DNA of 64,000 nucleotides from Methanoculleus horonobensis (GTDB lineage: Archaea; Halobacteriota; Methanomicrobia; Methanomicrobiales; Methanoculleaceae). The DNA lies in NCBI RefSeq assembly GCF_001602375.1, contig NZ_BCNY01000014.1, positions 186,001 to 250,000 on the forward strand, given 5' to 3'. Below the pieces are notes generated by a model. That model was not told the origin of the DNA, did no database searches, and worked only from the letters and a program-made list of their open reading frames with translations. Both the position numbers and the translations under genes were made by a program. This document shows, piece after piece, positions 37,911 to 47,073 of the stretch (position 1 is its first letter; every line of letters starts with the position of its first letter).

Positions 37911-38365
37911 CCGGGTCGTGCCGGTTCGGCCTCTGGCACGTCCACGTCGCGTGGCAGGACGACCTCGTCTACCGGGTGCGGTTCGCGCGTGACGGGATCG
38001 CGGGCTCGGTGCCGGAAGAGATCCTCCGCTACTGTGCCGGGCGGCCGGCGGATCTCTCCTCGCTCAGGAGCGTCGCGACCGAGGGCGACACGACCTTTGC
38101 GAAGATCTACCGTGCCGTCCGGGCAATTCCCTGCGGGGAGACCCTCACCTACGGGGAGGTTGCCCGGATCGTTGGGACCGCGCCCCGGGCGGTCGGAGCG
38201 GCGATGGCCCGGAACCCGACCCCGATCGTGGTTCCCTGCCACCGGGTCGTCGCGAAGACCGGCATGGGCGGGTTTTCCCCCGATCTCGCGATCAAAGAGA
38301 CCCTGCTCGACATGGAACGCCGGGGGGATGTCTGCACGCCGGAAAAGAGAGGAGTTAACAGGTAA
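37898..38365 (+). CDS. ogt: O6-alkylguanine-DNA alkyltransferase
   Basis: The 155-residue protein repairs O6-methylguanine by transferring the alkyl group to its own cysteine, once. The active-site motif is VVPCHRVV (about residue 115), preceded by the helix-turn-helix GETLTYGEVARIVGTAPRAVGAAMARNP. The N-terminal domain is short. AAAGGAGGCC is 8 nt before the ATG at 37898, inside the end of the helicase gene, so the pair is translationally coupled: a small DNA-repair operon. Confidence 0.94.
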   Translation: MAILTGSCRFGLWHVHVAWQDDLVYRVRFARDGIAGSVPEEILRYCAGRPADLSSLRSVATEGDTTFAKIYRAVRAIPCGETLTYGEVARIVGTAPRAVGAAMARNPTPIVVPCHRVVAKTGMGGFSPDLAIKETLLDMERRGDVCTPEKRGVNR

Positions 38366-38385
38366 CTCCGCCATACTATAGTGAA

Positions 38386-39297
38386 ATGAAGATCGTGGTC
38401 CTGGGTGCCGGGGCGGTCGGGCTGACCGTTGCTGCAAAGTTGTCCCGCGTCGCAGACGTTCACGCCGTTACCCGGACGCGGCACGCTGATGCGGTGCAGG
38501 AACGGGGCTTCCTGATGACCGGCATATGGGGAGAGGGCGCATACCGGTTCAGCTGCTCCGAGGATCTCCCCGACGCATGGCTGGATGCCGACTATTACAT
38601 CATCTCCGCAAAGTCCACCGATACAGAGGCGATCTGCCGCCAGTTCGCCGACGTCATCGGAGGACATGAGGTGGTGAGCCTCCAGAACGGCATCGGAAAC
38701 GAGGAGATCATCGCGCGCTTCACCGACCGGGTCATCGGCGGCATGATCATCACCGGGTTCGAGTGGCGGGGCGATGCGTCGGTTCACGTCTCCGTGGAGG
38801 CAGCGCCCATGAAGATCGGGCGGTTCCCGTCCGGTACGGACGACGCGGTCGAAGACCTCGCAGTTCTCATCCGGGAGGCCGGTATCCGGGCGGAGGCGAC
38901 CGCCGGCATCAGGACGGATATCTGGAGTAAGACCCTCTACAACTGCGCATTAAACCCGCTCGGCGCCCTCATGAACGTCCCTTACGGCGCGCTCACCGAT
39001 CCGCACGCATGGGCGGTCGTCGCCGCGATTGTAGAGGAGGCTTACCGGGTGGCTGAGGCCGAAGGCGTCCCCCTCCCCTGGGAGACCGCGGAGGCGTACC
39101 TCGCGTATCTCCGGACGACCCAGCTCCCCGCGACGGCTGCCCACCACTCGTCGATGCTCCAGGATATCGCCGGCGGGAGAAAGACCGAGATTGAGTTCAT
39201 GAACGGTGCGGTGGCGGCACTCGCCGAAAGGCACGGTATTATGGCGCCTTACAACACCTGCATCGCCGAACTGATCCGCTTCCGGGAGCGGCTCTGA
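38386..39297 (+). CDS. panE: Ketopantoate reductase family protein (2-dehydropantoate 2-reductase)
   Basis: The 303-residue protein has the NADP-binding glycine motif VVLGAGAVGLTVAAKL, the conserved LQNGIGNEEII, and in the C-terminal helical domain the catalytic Lys in DIWSKTLYNCALNPL. In archaea this family supplies pantoate for coenzyme A. Some members reduce other 2-keto acids, so panE is the best guess. It follows ogt by 20 nt and precedes mobA by 10 nt, likely cotranscribed. Confidence 0.82.
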   Translation: MKIVVLGAGAVGLTVAAKLSRVADVHAVTRTRHADAVQERGFLMTGIWGEGAYRFSCSEDLPDAWLDADYYIISAKSTDTEAICRQFADVIGGHEVVSLQNGIGNEEIIARFTDRVIGGMIITGFEWRGDASVHVSVEAAPMKIGRFPSGTDDAVEDLAVLIREAGIRAEATAGIRTDIWSKTLYNCALNPLGALMNVPYGALTDPHAWAVVAAIVEEAYRVAEAEGVPLPWETAEAYLAYLRTTQLPATAAHHSSMLQDIAGGRKTEIEFMNGAVAALAERHGIMAPYNTCIAELIRFRERL

Positions 39298-39307
39298 CGG
39301 TTGGAGA

Positions 39308-39937
39308 ATGATCATGCGATCTGCGATAGTCCTTGTTGGCGGGGCGGCACGACGTGCCGGCGGGCGGGAGAAGTACTTTTTCACGTTCCGGGGCAAGACC
39401 TTCATCGACCGCCTCGTCGACACCCTGAAGGAGGCGGTCGACGAGATCGTCGTCGTCGCGCGGGACCCCGGGCAGTGCGAGCGGTTCGGCCATATCGGGA
39501 ATATCAGGTGCATATCCGACGTCCGGCAAGGTCTCGGCCCCATCGGCGGCCTGCACGCGGGGGCGCTCGCGGTGCATGGCGAGTACGTCTTCGTTGCCGC
39601 CTGCGATATGCCCTGCATCAATCCCGGGGTGGTTCGGCTGCTCTTCGACGCCGCAGTCGGCTGCGATGCCGCCATTCCCAGCTGGAACGCCGAGATGCTC
39701 GAACCGCTTCACGCGGTCTACCGGAGGAGCGCACTGCTCGATTACCTGGAGGAGCACGAGTCGCTCTCGGTCCGGGCGATGATCTGGGGTCTCGATACCC
39801 GGTACGTGCCCGTAGAAAAGATTCGCGAGATCGATCCGGATCTCCTGACGTTTACGAATATCAACAACCTCGAAGACCTGGAGTCGATCGGTCCCGCGGC
39901 AGGATGCGATACAGACGACCTGCGCGGCCCTTGCTGA
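39308..39937 (+). CDS. mobA: Molybdenum cofactor guanylyltransferase (MobA-like)
   Basis: MobA adds GMP to molybdopterin, giving the bis-MGD form of Mo/W enzymes. The 209-residue protein has the nucleotidyltransferase start SAIVLVGGAARRAGG with the basic KYFFTFRGKTFID following, DVRQGLGPIGGLHAGALA and the metal-binding VAACDMPCINP. The C-terminal FTNINNLEDLE matches MobA. The bacterial signature is LAGGRSSRMG, so the glycine loop here is a variant. It cooperates with the MobB-MoaE fusion at 4101. Confidence 0.88.
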   Translation: MIMRSAIVLVGGAARRAGGREKYFFTFRGKTFIDRLVDTLKEAVDEIVVVARDPGQCERFGHIGNIRCISDVRQGLGPIGGLHAGALAVHGEYVFVAACDMPCINPGVVRLLFDAAVGCDAAIPSWNAEMLEPLHAVYRRSALLDYLEEHESLSVRAMIWGLDTRYVPVEKIREIDPDLLTFTNINNLEDLESIGPAAGCDTDDLRGPC

Positions 39938-40177
39938 ACGTCTCGGTTAATCTTCGCCCGGAGCCCTGACCCGTAAGCGGGCGGGTGACCGTCCCGCCTG
40001 CCGTATTCCCCTTTTCGTGCCCGGGCCGGTGAGTTCCCGGCTCCGCCCCTCCCGAATCCTCAAAAAGTTCTACCGCCGCTCAGAAAACCCCGGCAACCTC
40101 CGGCCGTTCCTGGCCGGGGTCGGGCAGGTACCGCCGAACCGTCCTGGAATCTGGAGGGGGCAGGTTGCCCGAAAAGA

Positions 40178-40185
40178 TTATATAT
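40178..40185 (+). promoter_or_regulatory. TATA box, predicted leaderless start
   Basis: TTATATAT is centred 27 nt before the ATG at 40209. That is the spacing at which archaeal transcription starts at or next to the start codon. Confidence 0.55.
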
Positions 40186-40208
40186 CATCTCCGAGAACTC
40201 AGGCCGTG

Positions 40209-41459
40209 ATGTCATCGGGGGAAGTGACGTCATCCAGTTCTACCGCCAGGGTCCGGGCAGATACGGGGATGATGCTTTTTGAGCGTGAGATCAGGGGAGA
40301 TCGAGCCGGACGTATCGCAACGCCGCTCCTTATCTTCTGCCTTCTTATTGCAGCCATATGCGGGGTTGTCTCTGCCGACGAGGGGGAGTACGTTCCCGTC
40401 TGGAGCCTGGGGGCAAACGGCCCGGTCAGTTCCGTGGCGGTCACGCACGACGGTTCGACGATCGTTGCCGCTGCGGGTTCGGTGGTGTATCTTCTCGACC
40501 AGCAGGGCAATGTCCTCTGGCAGAACCCCATCGGTTCACGTGTGAACGGTGTCGGGGTATCGCCCGAAGGTTCGCGGATAGGCGTTGCTGCGGACAAACT
40601 CTACCTCTACAACAGGGACGGAGACCTGCTCTGGACGGTGAAGACGGGTTACGTCTACCGGAGCGTGGACCTCTCCTCGAACGGGATGTATGTCGCCGCC
40701 GGCTGCGACAACGGCGCGGTCTACATCTTCGATCGGAACAAGAAGCAGCTCTGGGACTACGATATGGGAACCGACAGCTACGATCTCGCGATATCGGAGA
40801 ACGGCCGCAGGATCGCGATCGGCTGCGATAACCAGGGAGTCTACCTCCTCAACAGCAGGCAAGGAGAGTCCTGGAGTTACGGTACCGGCAAAATGGTGAG
40901 AGGAATTGCCCTCACCCCCGACGGGAGGTTCGTGGCGGCCGGGTCGGTCGACAGGTGCCTCTACCTCTCCACGGGAGAGGGCGAGCACCTCTGGAAATAT
41001 CCCATTGGGGATGCCGTCTCCTCGACGGCTCTGACGAACGAGGCTAAGAGGATCTTCGGTGCAGCCGGCAAGACGATCCACGTCATCGACCGCACGGGAG
41101 CCGTGGTTCAGAAGATTGGCCTTGCCGGTCGCGCGGAGTCCGTCGCGGTGACACCCGACGGTTCGTTCCTCGTCGTCGGGGGCGGCGAGGGCGATCGGTC
41201 GATCCGTCTCTTCACAAACGATCCTGACCTGGTCGAGACCTGGAATCCGCCGGAGGCCGCGCTCGACGGAACAGAACTACCGGAGAACACAACGGCAGGC
41301 GTGAACGCTCCCCCGGTATCCGGGAACGGCAGGACGGATACGGAGGCGGGAGTTAGCGCCGATGCCCAGGAGAACGTCCCGATAACCTCAAGGGTCTCCG
41401 GGTGGGTGGAGAACATCATCTCCCTTCTCTTTAAACCCCAGGAAGACTTCCTGGCCTGA
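40209..41459 (+). CDS. Secreted PQQ/WD40-like beta-propeller protein
   Basis: The 416-residue protein has a membrane helix near the N-terminus (about 36-57, TPLLIFCLLIAAICGVVSA) and an extracellular seven-bladed propeller built from repeats of about 40 residues, such as VSSVAVTHDGSTIVAAAGSVVYLLD, VNGVGVSPEGSRIGVAADKLYLYN and VSSTALTNEAKRIFGAAGKTIHVID. A Thr/Asn/Pro-rich linker follows, then a hydrophobic amphipathic end (WVENIISLLFKPQEDFLA). The start is uncertain: ATGs at 40269 and 40272 give a shorter N-terminus and a standard signal peptide. It probably binds a partner at the cell surface. Confidence 0.78.
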   Translation: MSSGEVTSSSSTARVRADTGMMLFEREIRGDRAGRIATPLLIFCLLIAAICGVVSADEGEYVPVWSLGANGPVSSVAVTHDGSTIVAAAGSVVYLLDQQGNVLWQNPIGSRVNGVGVSPEGSRIGVAADKLYLYNRDGDLLWTVKTGYVYRSVDLSSNGMYVAAGCDNGAVYIFDRNKKQLWDYDMGTDSYDLAISENGRRIAIGCDNQGVYLLNSRQGESWSYGTGKMVRGIALTPDGRFVAAGSVDRCLYLSTGEGEHLWKYPIGDAVSSTALTNEAKRIFGAAGKTIHVIDRTGAVVQKIGLAGRAESVAVTPDGSFLVVGGGEGDRSIRLFTNDPDLVETWNPPEAALDGTELPENTTAGVNAPPVSGNGRTDTEAGVSADAQENVPITSRVSGWVENIISLLFKPQEDFLA

Positions 41460-41487
41460 CCCACTCTTTTCGGGCCCGACGGGCGGA

Positions 41488-42252
41488 CTAGATGCGGCGC
41501 CTGCTCCCGCTCGCGTCGCGTGAATAATGCCCGAACTCGCTCTCGAGCAGGACGTCGCCGGAGAAGACGGGCCCGTCCCTGCAGACCCGCAGGCCGTGCG
41601 GGTCGGTGCAGCACGAGCCGCAGAGGCCGACCCCGCACTTCATGTAGCGGTGGAGGGAGAAGAGTCCCCGCCCGGCACACCCCTCCCGGTCGAGGACGGC
41701 GAGCACCGCCGCCATCATCACCTCGGGGCCGCAGACGCAGATGTGGTCGAAGTCGGCGAGATCCACCCGTGATATGAGTTCCGTCACGAACCCGTGGTGG
41801 CCGGCGGTGCCGTCGTCGGTCGCGACCATCAGCGTCGCCGCATCGCGTATCCTCTCCGCGAAGAGGAGTTCGGAGGCCGTCCTGGCGCCGAGGAGGAAGG
41901 TGTCTACCTGCCCGGCCGTGACCAGCGGCAGGAGCGGGGAGGCACCGACGCCGCCGCCGACGGCAAGCGTCCGCCCGGAGACGGCAAACCCGTTCCCGTA
42001 AGGCCCTCTGACACCGATCCGGTCGCCCTCGTGCATCGCAAAGAGAGCGGCGGTCGCGTCCCCGACCTTCTGGACGGTGATCGAGGACGGGGAGGAGAGA
42101 GCCATCGGCACCTCGTCCACGCCCGGCACCCAGACCATCGCGAACTGGCCCGGCCGGGCAGCGATCTCGCGGTCGAAGACGAACGTCCTGATCGACGGCG
42201 TCTCCTCCACGATCTTTGTTATCGTAACCGCTGCGGGCATCTGCTCATGCAT
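41488..42252 (-). CDS. pyrK: Dihydroorotate dehydrogenase electron-transfer subunit
   Basis: PyrK passes electrons from PyrD to NAD+ through FAD and a 2Fe-2S cluster. The 254-residue protein has an N-terminal FAD domain (FVFDREIAARPGQFAMVWVPG), an NAD domain AVGGGVGASPLLPLV, and near the C-terminus the 2Fe-2S ligands in MKCGVGLCGSCCTDPHGLRVC. It overlaps pyrD by 8 nt, as in many archaea and Gram-positive bacteria that use the PyrD-B/PyrK form. GGGGTG stands 6 nt before the ATG at 42252; an alternative is the ATG at 42240. Confidence 0.92.
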   Translation of the reverse strand: MHEQMPAAVTITKIVEETPSIRTFVFDREIAARPGQFAMVWVPGVDEVPMALSSPSSITVQKVGDATAALFAMHEGDRIGVRGPYGNGFAVSGRTLAVGGGVGASPLLPLVTAGQVDTFLLGARTASELLFAERIRDAATLMVATDDGTAGHHGFVTELISRVDLADFDHICVCGPEVMMAAVLAVLDREGCAGRGLFSLHRYMKCGVGLCGSCCTDPHGLRVCRDGPVFSGDVLLESEFGHYSRDASGSRRRI

Positions 42253-43132
42253 GGGCGCACCCCACGATCTCGCCCGCGTCGGCGCCGTCGGGGGCGTAAA
42301 GGTCGTCTGCAATCGCAGCAAAGATGCCGATATCGTCGATGACGGCGCTCCCGATCTCGACGGCGCTTGCTCCCGCCATCATCATCTCGACGACGTTGTC
42401 GGCGGTGGAGACCCCGCCGCACCCGACGATCGGGATGGAGCAGGCCTCGTAGAGGTCGTAGACGCACCGGACGGCGACGGGGAAGATGGCCTTCCCCGAG
42501 AGCCCCCCGAACCGGTTCCCGAGCACCGGCCGGCGGAGCGCCGTCGATATCCGCATCGCTTTCACGGTGTTGACCGCGACGATCGCGTCCGCCCCGCCGC
42601 GCTCCGCTGCCGCCCCGATATCTGCGATATCGGCGACGTTCGGGGTGAGTTTCACCCAGGTCGGAACCCCGAGGGAGGCTACCGCCCGGGTGCACTCCTC
42701 CACGAGAGCCGGGTCGCTCCCGATCGCCGCCCCGTAGCCCTCCGCGTGGGGGCAGGAGAGGTTCAGTTCGAGCCCGGAGGCCGTGCCGGCGAACCACCCG
42801 GCGACCGTCCGGAACTCCTCAGGCGTCCCCCCGAAGATGCTCACGACCACCGGCTCGCCCGCGAGAGAAGCCAGTTCGTCCACAAACGCGGCCGAGGGGT
42901 TCGGCAGGCCCATGGCGTTGATGATGCCGCCGTCGACCACGACGAGGCAGGGGCCGGGGTGCCCCTCTTTCGGGCTCGGGCCGATGGATTTCGTGACCAC
43001 GCCGCCCGCACCGTTCGCGAGAATTCGGGAGAGCGACGCCCCGGTGGTACCGAGGATGCCGGCCGCGAGCAGGAGGTGGTTCCTCAAGCGAATGCCGCCG
43101 ACCTCGACGGGGCCTGGATAAAGCGCAACCAT
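42245..43132 (-). CDS. pyrD: Dihydroorotate dehydrogenase, class 1B catalytic subunit
   Basis: PyrD oxidises dihydroorotate to orotate in pyrimidine synthesis using FMN. The 295-residue TIM barrel shows RNHLLLAAGILGTTG, the substrate-binding NAMGLPNP, LELNLSCPHAEG with the catalytic Cys/Asn region, KLTPNVADIADI and the FMN-binding VGCGGVSTADNVVEMMMAGAS. It pairs with pyrK. A TATA box 27 nt upstream of the ATG at 43132 indicates a leaderless transcript. The frame upstream of 43132 is not protein-like. Confidence 0.94.
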   Translation of the reverse strand: MVALYPGPVEVGGIRLRNHLLLAAGILGTTGASLSRILANGAGGVVTKSIGPSPKEGHPGPCLVVVDGGIINAMGLPNPSAAFVDELASLAGEPVVVSIFGGTPEEFRTVAGWFAGTASGLELNLSCPHAEGYGAAIGSDPALVEECTRAVASLGVPTWVKLTPNVADIADIGAAAERGGADAIVAVNTVKAMRISTALRRPVLGNRFGGLSGKAIFPVAVRCVYDLYEACSIPIVGCGGVSTADNVVEMMMAGASAVEIGSAVIDDIGIFAAIADDLYAPDGADAGEIVGCAHA

Positions 43133-43153
43133 TGAAAAAAGGTGGGAGCAGGG

Positions 43154-43163
43154 TATTATTATA
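43154..43163 (-). promoter_or_regulatory. TATA box of pyrDK, predicted leaderless
   Basis: The minus strand reads TATAATAATA, centred about 27 nt before the pyrD ATG at 43132, so transcription should begin at or next to the start codon. No ribosome binding site is present, which agrees. Confidence 0.65.
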
Positions 43164-43337
43164 CTCTCGCGCCAAGTGTACTGACAGGAAAGCATGTGCT
43201 CCGCTCTCCGGAGCCCGGGTACCGGCACGGGAAGCGGTAAAGAGGCTCTTTTTCCCGCCGGATCGTTATTCTCCGTGCAGTCGGGAGCCTCTTTGCGCGC
43301 ATAACATATACCACTACTTGAGATCAGGACCAATACT

Positions 43338-44204
43338 ATGACCTCGCTTGCAATCTTGGGCGTCGGAAAGGTGGGGGGCGAGACGGCGTTCCTCTCCGCC
43401 GCGCTCGGTCTAGTAGACGAGATCGTCGTCTACGACGTATACGAGCCCCTCCTCCGGGCACAGGTGCTCGACCTGCAGCACACGGGTATCGACGTCGCGG
43501 TCTCCACAAAAACGGCGGCGATGCGGGATGCCGATATATTCGTCTTTGCGGCGGGCACCCCGAGGACACCGGATATCAAGACCCGTGCCGACCTCCTCGA
43601 GGCCAATATTCCGGTGGCGAAGCGGTGCAGCGAGATCCTGGAGGGGTTTGACGGGGTCGTCATCTCCGTCACGAACCCGATGGACGCGAACAACTACGCC
43701 CTCTGGAAGATGATGGGCATCGACCGGCGGCGGTGCATCGGTTTCGGCGGGCAGCTCGACAGCGCACGGTTTGCCGGTTTCCTCCGCGAGGCGGGGATCG
43801 GCGGGCCGGCCTGGGTGCTCGGTGAGCACGGCGACCGCCAGGTGCCGGTCTTCTCAAGGACCGGCAGCGACGTCGATACCAGAGAGCGGGAAGCAATCCT
43901 CTCCCGGATGCGGGGGGCGAGCATGGAGGTGATCCGCGGCAAAGGAGGGACGGTCTTTGGGCCTGCGTATCACATCGCCATGCTGATCCGTGCGATCCTC
44001 GAAGATCGGCGCGAGGTGCTGCCCTGCTCGTGCGTGCTCGACGGCGAATACGGTCTCTCCGGCTGCTCCCTCGGCGTCCCCGCCCGGATCGGTCGCGAGG
44101 GCATCCTGGGCATCGAGGAGTGGGAACTCGATGACTGGGAGTCCGCGAAGATGGCGGAGGCGGGAGCGTTTGTCCGAGACCTCTCGAGGAGGTTCGATGG
44201 CTGA
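43338..44204 (+). CDS. mdh: Malate dehydrogenase (LDH/MDH family)
   Basis: The 288-residue enzyme oxidises malate to oxaloacetate with NAD(P). The N-terminal Rossmann motif ILGVGKVGGETAFL is followed by VVYDVYEPLL, the mobile-loop AGTPRTPDIKTRADLL, the substrate-binding Asn in SVTNPMDANNYAL and the catalytic His in WVLGEHGDRQVPVFS. Arg placement in the mobile loop favours malate over lactate. A TATA box (about 43304-43311) lies about 27-30 nt before the ATG, giving a very short leader. The end overlaps the start of polB by 8 nt. Confidence 0.9.
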   Translation: MTSLAILGVGKVGGETAFLSAALGLVDEIVVYDVYEPLLRAQVLDLQHTGIDVAVSTKTAAMRDADIFVFAAGTPRTPDIKTRADLLEANIPVAKRCSEILEGFDGVVISVTNPMDANNYALWKMMGIDRRRCIGFGGQLDSARFAGFLREAGIGGPAWVLGEHGDRQVPVFSRTGSDVDTREREAILSRMRGASMEVIRGKGGTVFGPAYHIAMLIRAILEDRREVLPCSCVLDGEYGLSGCSLGVPARIGREGILGIEEWELDDWESAKMAEAGAFVRDLSRRFDG

Positions 44205-46638
44205 CCGGGTTTCCGGGTCCGGCATGAGCGTTCCGGCAACGCTGGAGGAGTTCGGGAAAGCCCGGATCGGCATCCACCAGGTAGAGTACAGCACCGGTTC
44301 CGGGTTCGAGATCCCGGTCATCCACGTCTTCGGCCGGGACGCCTCGGGGAAGGCAGTCCGGATCGACGTGACCGGCTTTCGCCCCTACTTCTATGCTCCC
44401 GCCGGGCAGGTGGGGTCGGCGTCCCTCCCGCAGGGGGTCGAACTGGAGCCGGGCACGACCTATCGCTCCATCCGCGGCGAACCGCTCCGGCGGCTCTACA
44501 CCCGGCGGCCCGGCGACGTCCGCGACGTCCGTGACCGATTCCTGCACTTCGAGGCCGATATCCCGTTCGCCACCCGGTTCATGATCGACTGCGGCCTCTC
44601 CGCCGGCATGGAACTTCCTGCCGGTCTGTCTACGGTGGATTACCATGAACTCGCGCCGGCCGAGATCAAGGCTCCCGCCCGCACCTGCATCATGGATATC
44701 GAGTGCGTGGACGAGCAGGGGTTCCCCGAGCCCGAGCGCGACCCGATCATCTGCGTCACCTGCTGGGACTCGTTCGACGACGACTACACGACGCTCCTCT
44801 GGCAGCCCGGCGGGGCGGCGGGCGACGTGCCCGACCTCTCCGTCAGCGAGCGGCACCGGGTCGTCCGGTACCCGGACGAGGTCTCGATGCTCAAGGGGCT
44901 CGCCGCCTACACGAAGGAACGCGACCCGGATATCCTCTCGGGCTGGAACTTCGTGGAGTTCGATATCCCCTACATCGTGAAGCGGATGGCGGCGCTCGGC
45001 CTCAAGGCCGAGGGTCTCGCCCGTATCCCGGGGCAGACCGAACGGAACGCCGTCCGTGGACGCTCGATCTTCGATCTCCTCGGCGCCTACCGGAAGATGC
45101 ACCAGGCCCAGAAGGAGTCCTACCGGCTCGATGCGATCGCCGAAGAGGAACTCGGGGTGACGAAGGTCCGCTACACCGGGACGATCACCGATCTCTGGCG
45201 TACCGACCCGAAGCGGCTCGTGGAGTACAACTACCGCGACGTCGAGCTCTGCGTCGGGATCGATCAAAAGAACAACATCATCGAGTTCTACCGGGAGATC
45301 GCCCGGTACGTCGGGTGTCCGCTCGACCGGACGCTGAACTCCTCGAACGTCATCGATATCTTCGTTCTCCGGAAGGCGTCGGGCACGTTCGTTCTCCCCT
45401 CAAAAGGGCTCGCTGCAGGCGACGAGTTCGAGGGGGCGACCGTCTTTGAGCCCGCGACCGGTCTCCGGGAGAACGTGGTGGTTCTCGACCTGAAGTCGCT
45501 CTACCCGATGGCGATGATGACGATCAACGCCTCGCCCGAGACGAAGAACCCGGACGGCGAACTGCGGGCGCCGAACGGCATCCGGTTCTCCCGTGAGCCG
45601 GACGGGTTGACGAGGAGCATCATCGCCGAGCTCCTCGAGGAGCGTGACGAGCGCAAGCGGCTCCGAAACCTTTACCCCTTCGGGTCGCCGGAGTACGTCC
45701 TCTACGACCTCCAGCAGAACGTCCTGAAGGTGATCATGAACTCCTACTACGGGGTCTCGGGCTACACCCGGTTCAGGCTCTACGACCGCGAGATCGGGTC
45801 GGCCGTCACCTCGGTCGGCCGGGCGATCATCAGGCACACCCGGGATATCATCACCAATCTCGGCTATACTGTGCTCTATGGCGACACCGACTCCTGCATG
45901 GTGCAGGTGCCGCCGGGCGACCTTGAGGCGACGATCGCCCGTGCGCGGGCCATCGAGGCGACGTTGAACGCGAGTTACGGCGACTTCGCGAAGACCGAAC
46001 TGAACGCCGATACGCATTACTTCTCCATCAAGTTCGAGAAGGTCTACCGCCGCTTCTTCCAGGCAGGCAAGAAGAAGCGCTACGCGGGGCACCTGGTCTG
46101 GAAGGAGGGCAAGGACGTCGACGAGGTGGACGTCGTCGGCTTCGAGATCCGGCGAAGTGACTCCCCGCAGATCACGCGGGAGGTGCAGCGCGCCGTCATC
46201 GAGATGATTCTCCGCGGGGACGCGTTCAGCGACGTGCAGGCGTATCTCCGCGACGTCATCAGGAAGTATCGCCGTGGAGAGTACTCGCTCGACGAGGCCG
46301 GTATTCCCGGCGGTATCGGGAAGAACCTCGACAGTTACGAGAACGACGACGCCCACATCCGGGGCGCCAAGTACTCGAACGAGCATCTCGGAACCGACTT
46401 CAAGCGTGGCAGCAAGCCCAAACGGGTCTACATCAAGGCCGTCACGGCGAAGTACCCGCGAACGGACGTGGTCTGCTTCGAGTACGCCGACCAGGTGCCG
46501 CCGGAGTTCGTCGTCGACTGGGAGACGATGCTCGAGAAGACGCTCAAAGGCCCCCTCTCGCGGATCATCGAGCCGCTCGGGTGGGACTGGCACGACGTCG
46601 ACCCCTCGCGGACGACGCTCTTTGATTTCGGGATGTAA
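44197..46638 (+). CDS. polB: DNA polymerase, family B
   Basis: The 813-residue replicative-type polymerase has the 3'-5' exonuclease motifs CIMDIECVDEQG (ExoI, about 166), WNFVEFDIPYI (ExoII) and YNYRDVELC (ExoIII). The polymerase motifs are LDLKSLYPMAM (A, about 432), LKVIMNSYYGVSGY (B, about 514), VLYGDTDSCM (C, about 560) and KKRYAGHL. The ATG at 44197 is preceded by GAGGAGG and overlaps the mdh stop, so expression is coupled to mdh. Methanomicrobiales also carry the two-subunit family-D polymerase, so this may be the second replicase. An antisense frame at 45400-46593 is a shadow. Confidence 0.95.
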   Translation: MADRVSGSGMSVPATLEEFGKARIGIHQVEYSTGSGFEIPVIHVFGRDASGKAVRIDVTGFRPYFYAPAGQVGSASLPQGVELEPGTTYRSIRGEPLRRLYTRRPGDVRDVRDRFLHFEADIPFATRFMIDCGLSAGMELPAGLSTVDYHELAPAEIKAPARTCIMDIECVDEQGFPEPERDPIICVTCWDSFDDDYTTLLWQPGGAAGDVPDLSVSERHRVVRYPDEVSMLKGLAAYTKERDPDILSGWNFVEFDIPYIVKRMAALGLKAEGLARIPGQTERNAVRGRSIFDLLGAYRKMHQAQKESYRLDAIAEEELGVTKVRYTGTITDLWRTDPKRLVEYNYRDVELCVGIDQKNNIIEFYREIARYVGCPLDRTLNSSNVIDIFVLRKASGTFVLPSKGLAAGDEFEGATVFEPATGLRENVVVLDLKSLYPMAMMTINASPETKNPDGELRAPNGIRFSREPDGLTRSIIAELLEERDERKRLRNLYPFGSPEYVLYDLQQNVLKVIMNSYYGVSGYTRFRLYDREIGSAVTSVGRAIIRHTRDIITNLGYTVLYGDTDSCMVQVPPGDLEATIARARAIEATLNASYGDFAKTELNADTHYFSIKFEKVYRRFFQAGKKKRYAGHLVWKEGKDVDEVDVVGFEIRRSDSPQITREVQRAVIEMILRGDAFSDVQAYLRDVIRKYRRGEYSLDEAGIPGGIGKNLDSYENDDAHIRGAKYSNEHLGTDFKRGSKPKRVYIKAVTAKYPRTDVVCFEYADQVPPEFVVDWETMLEKTLKGPLSRIIEPLGWDWHDVDPSRTTLFDFGM

Positions 46639-46659
46639 GAAATGTTTTGAGGGGCCGCT

Positions 46660-47073
46660 TTACGCGAGACCCCTTCTCGCGCGCTCCTCATCAAGGAACG
46701 CGCTCCTCTCGATGTTCTTCGCCCAGGTGATGCGGCCACCGACGATCTGCCAGTTGCCCATCTCCAGGACGTCGACTCCCTCGGGAACCTCCGGGACGGC
46801 CGCCCCGCCGGGCACGACGAGAACAGCCCTGTCGGCGTTGCCGGCGCTTGCGGCAGCCTGGAGCGCCTGGACGGTGCCTGCCTGGACACTGGGGGTCATC
46901 TTCACGTTCACGAGCACCCGTTCCGTCCTGCCGGCGACCCGGCGGGAGATCAGACCCTCCGGCTGCGCACTGCCGGAGGGAGACCATGCGAATTGCCACC
47001 CGTCCAGGGGAGAGAACCGCCGGGCGAGGGCTTTCTGGACATCTAGATACGTAGAATCCTTTATGCCACCCAT
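46660..47073 (-). CDS. Unrecognised small protein, possibly nuclease-like fold
   Basis: This 137-residue frame starts MGGIKDSTYLDVQKALARRF and holds a VLVNVKMTPSVQAGTVQALQAA strand-helix pair and a DRAVLVVPGGAAV strand. The pattern of Trp/Phe strands followed by a helix and a second strand resembles restriction-endonuclease-like (PD-D/ExK) folds, but without an obvious catalytic set. Codon use is normal. An AGGA-type ribosome binding site precedes the ATG. It faces polB with 21 nt between the stops. Function unknown. Confidence 0.6.
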   Translation of the reverse strand: MGGIKDSTYLDVQKALARRFSPLDGWQFAWSPSGSAQPEGLISRRVAGRTERVLVNVKMTPSVQAGTVQALQAAASAGNADRAVLVVPGGAAVPEVPEGVDVLEMGNWQIVGGRITWAKNIERSAFLDEERARRGLA

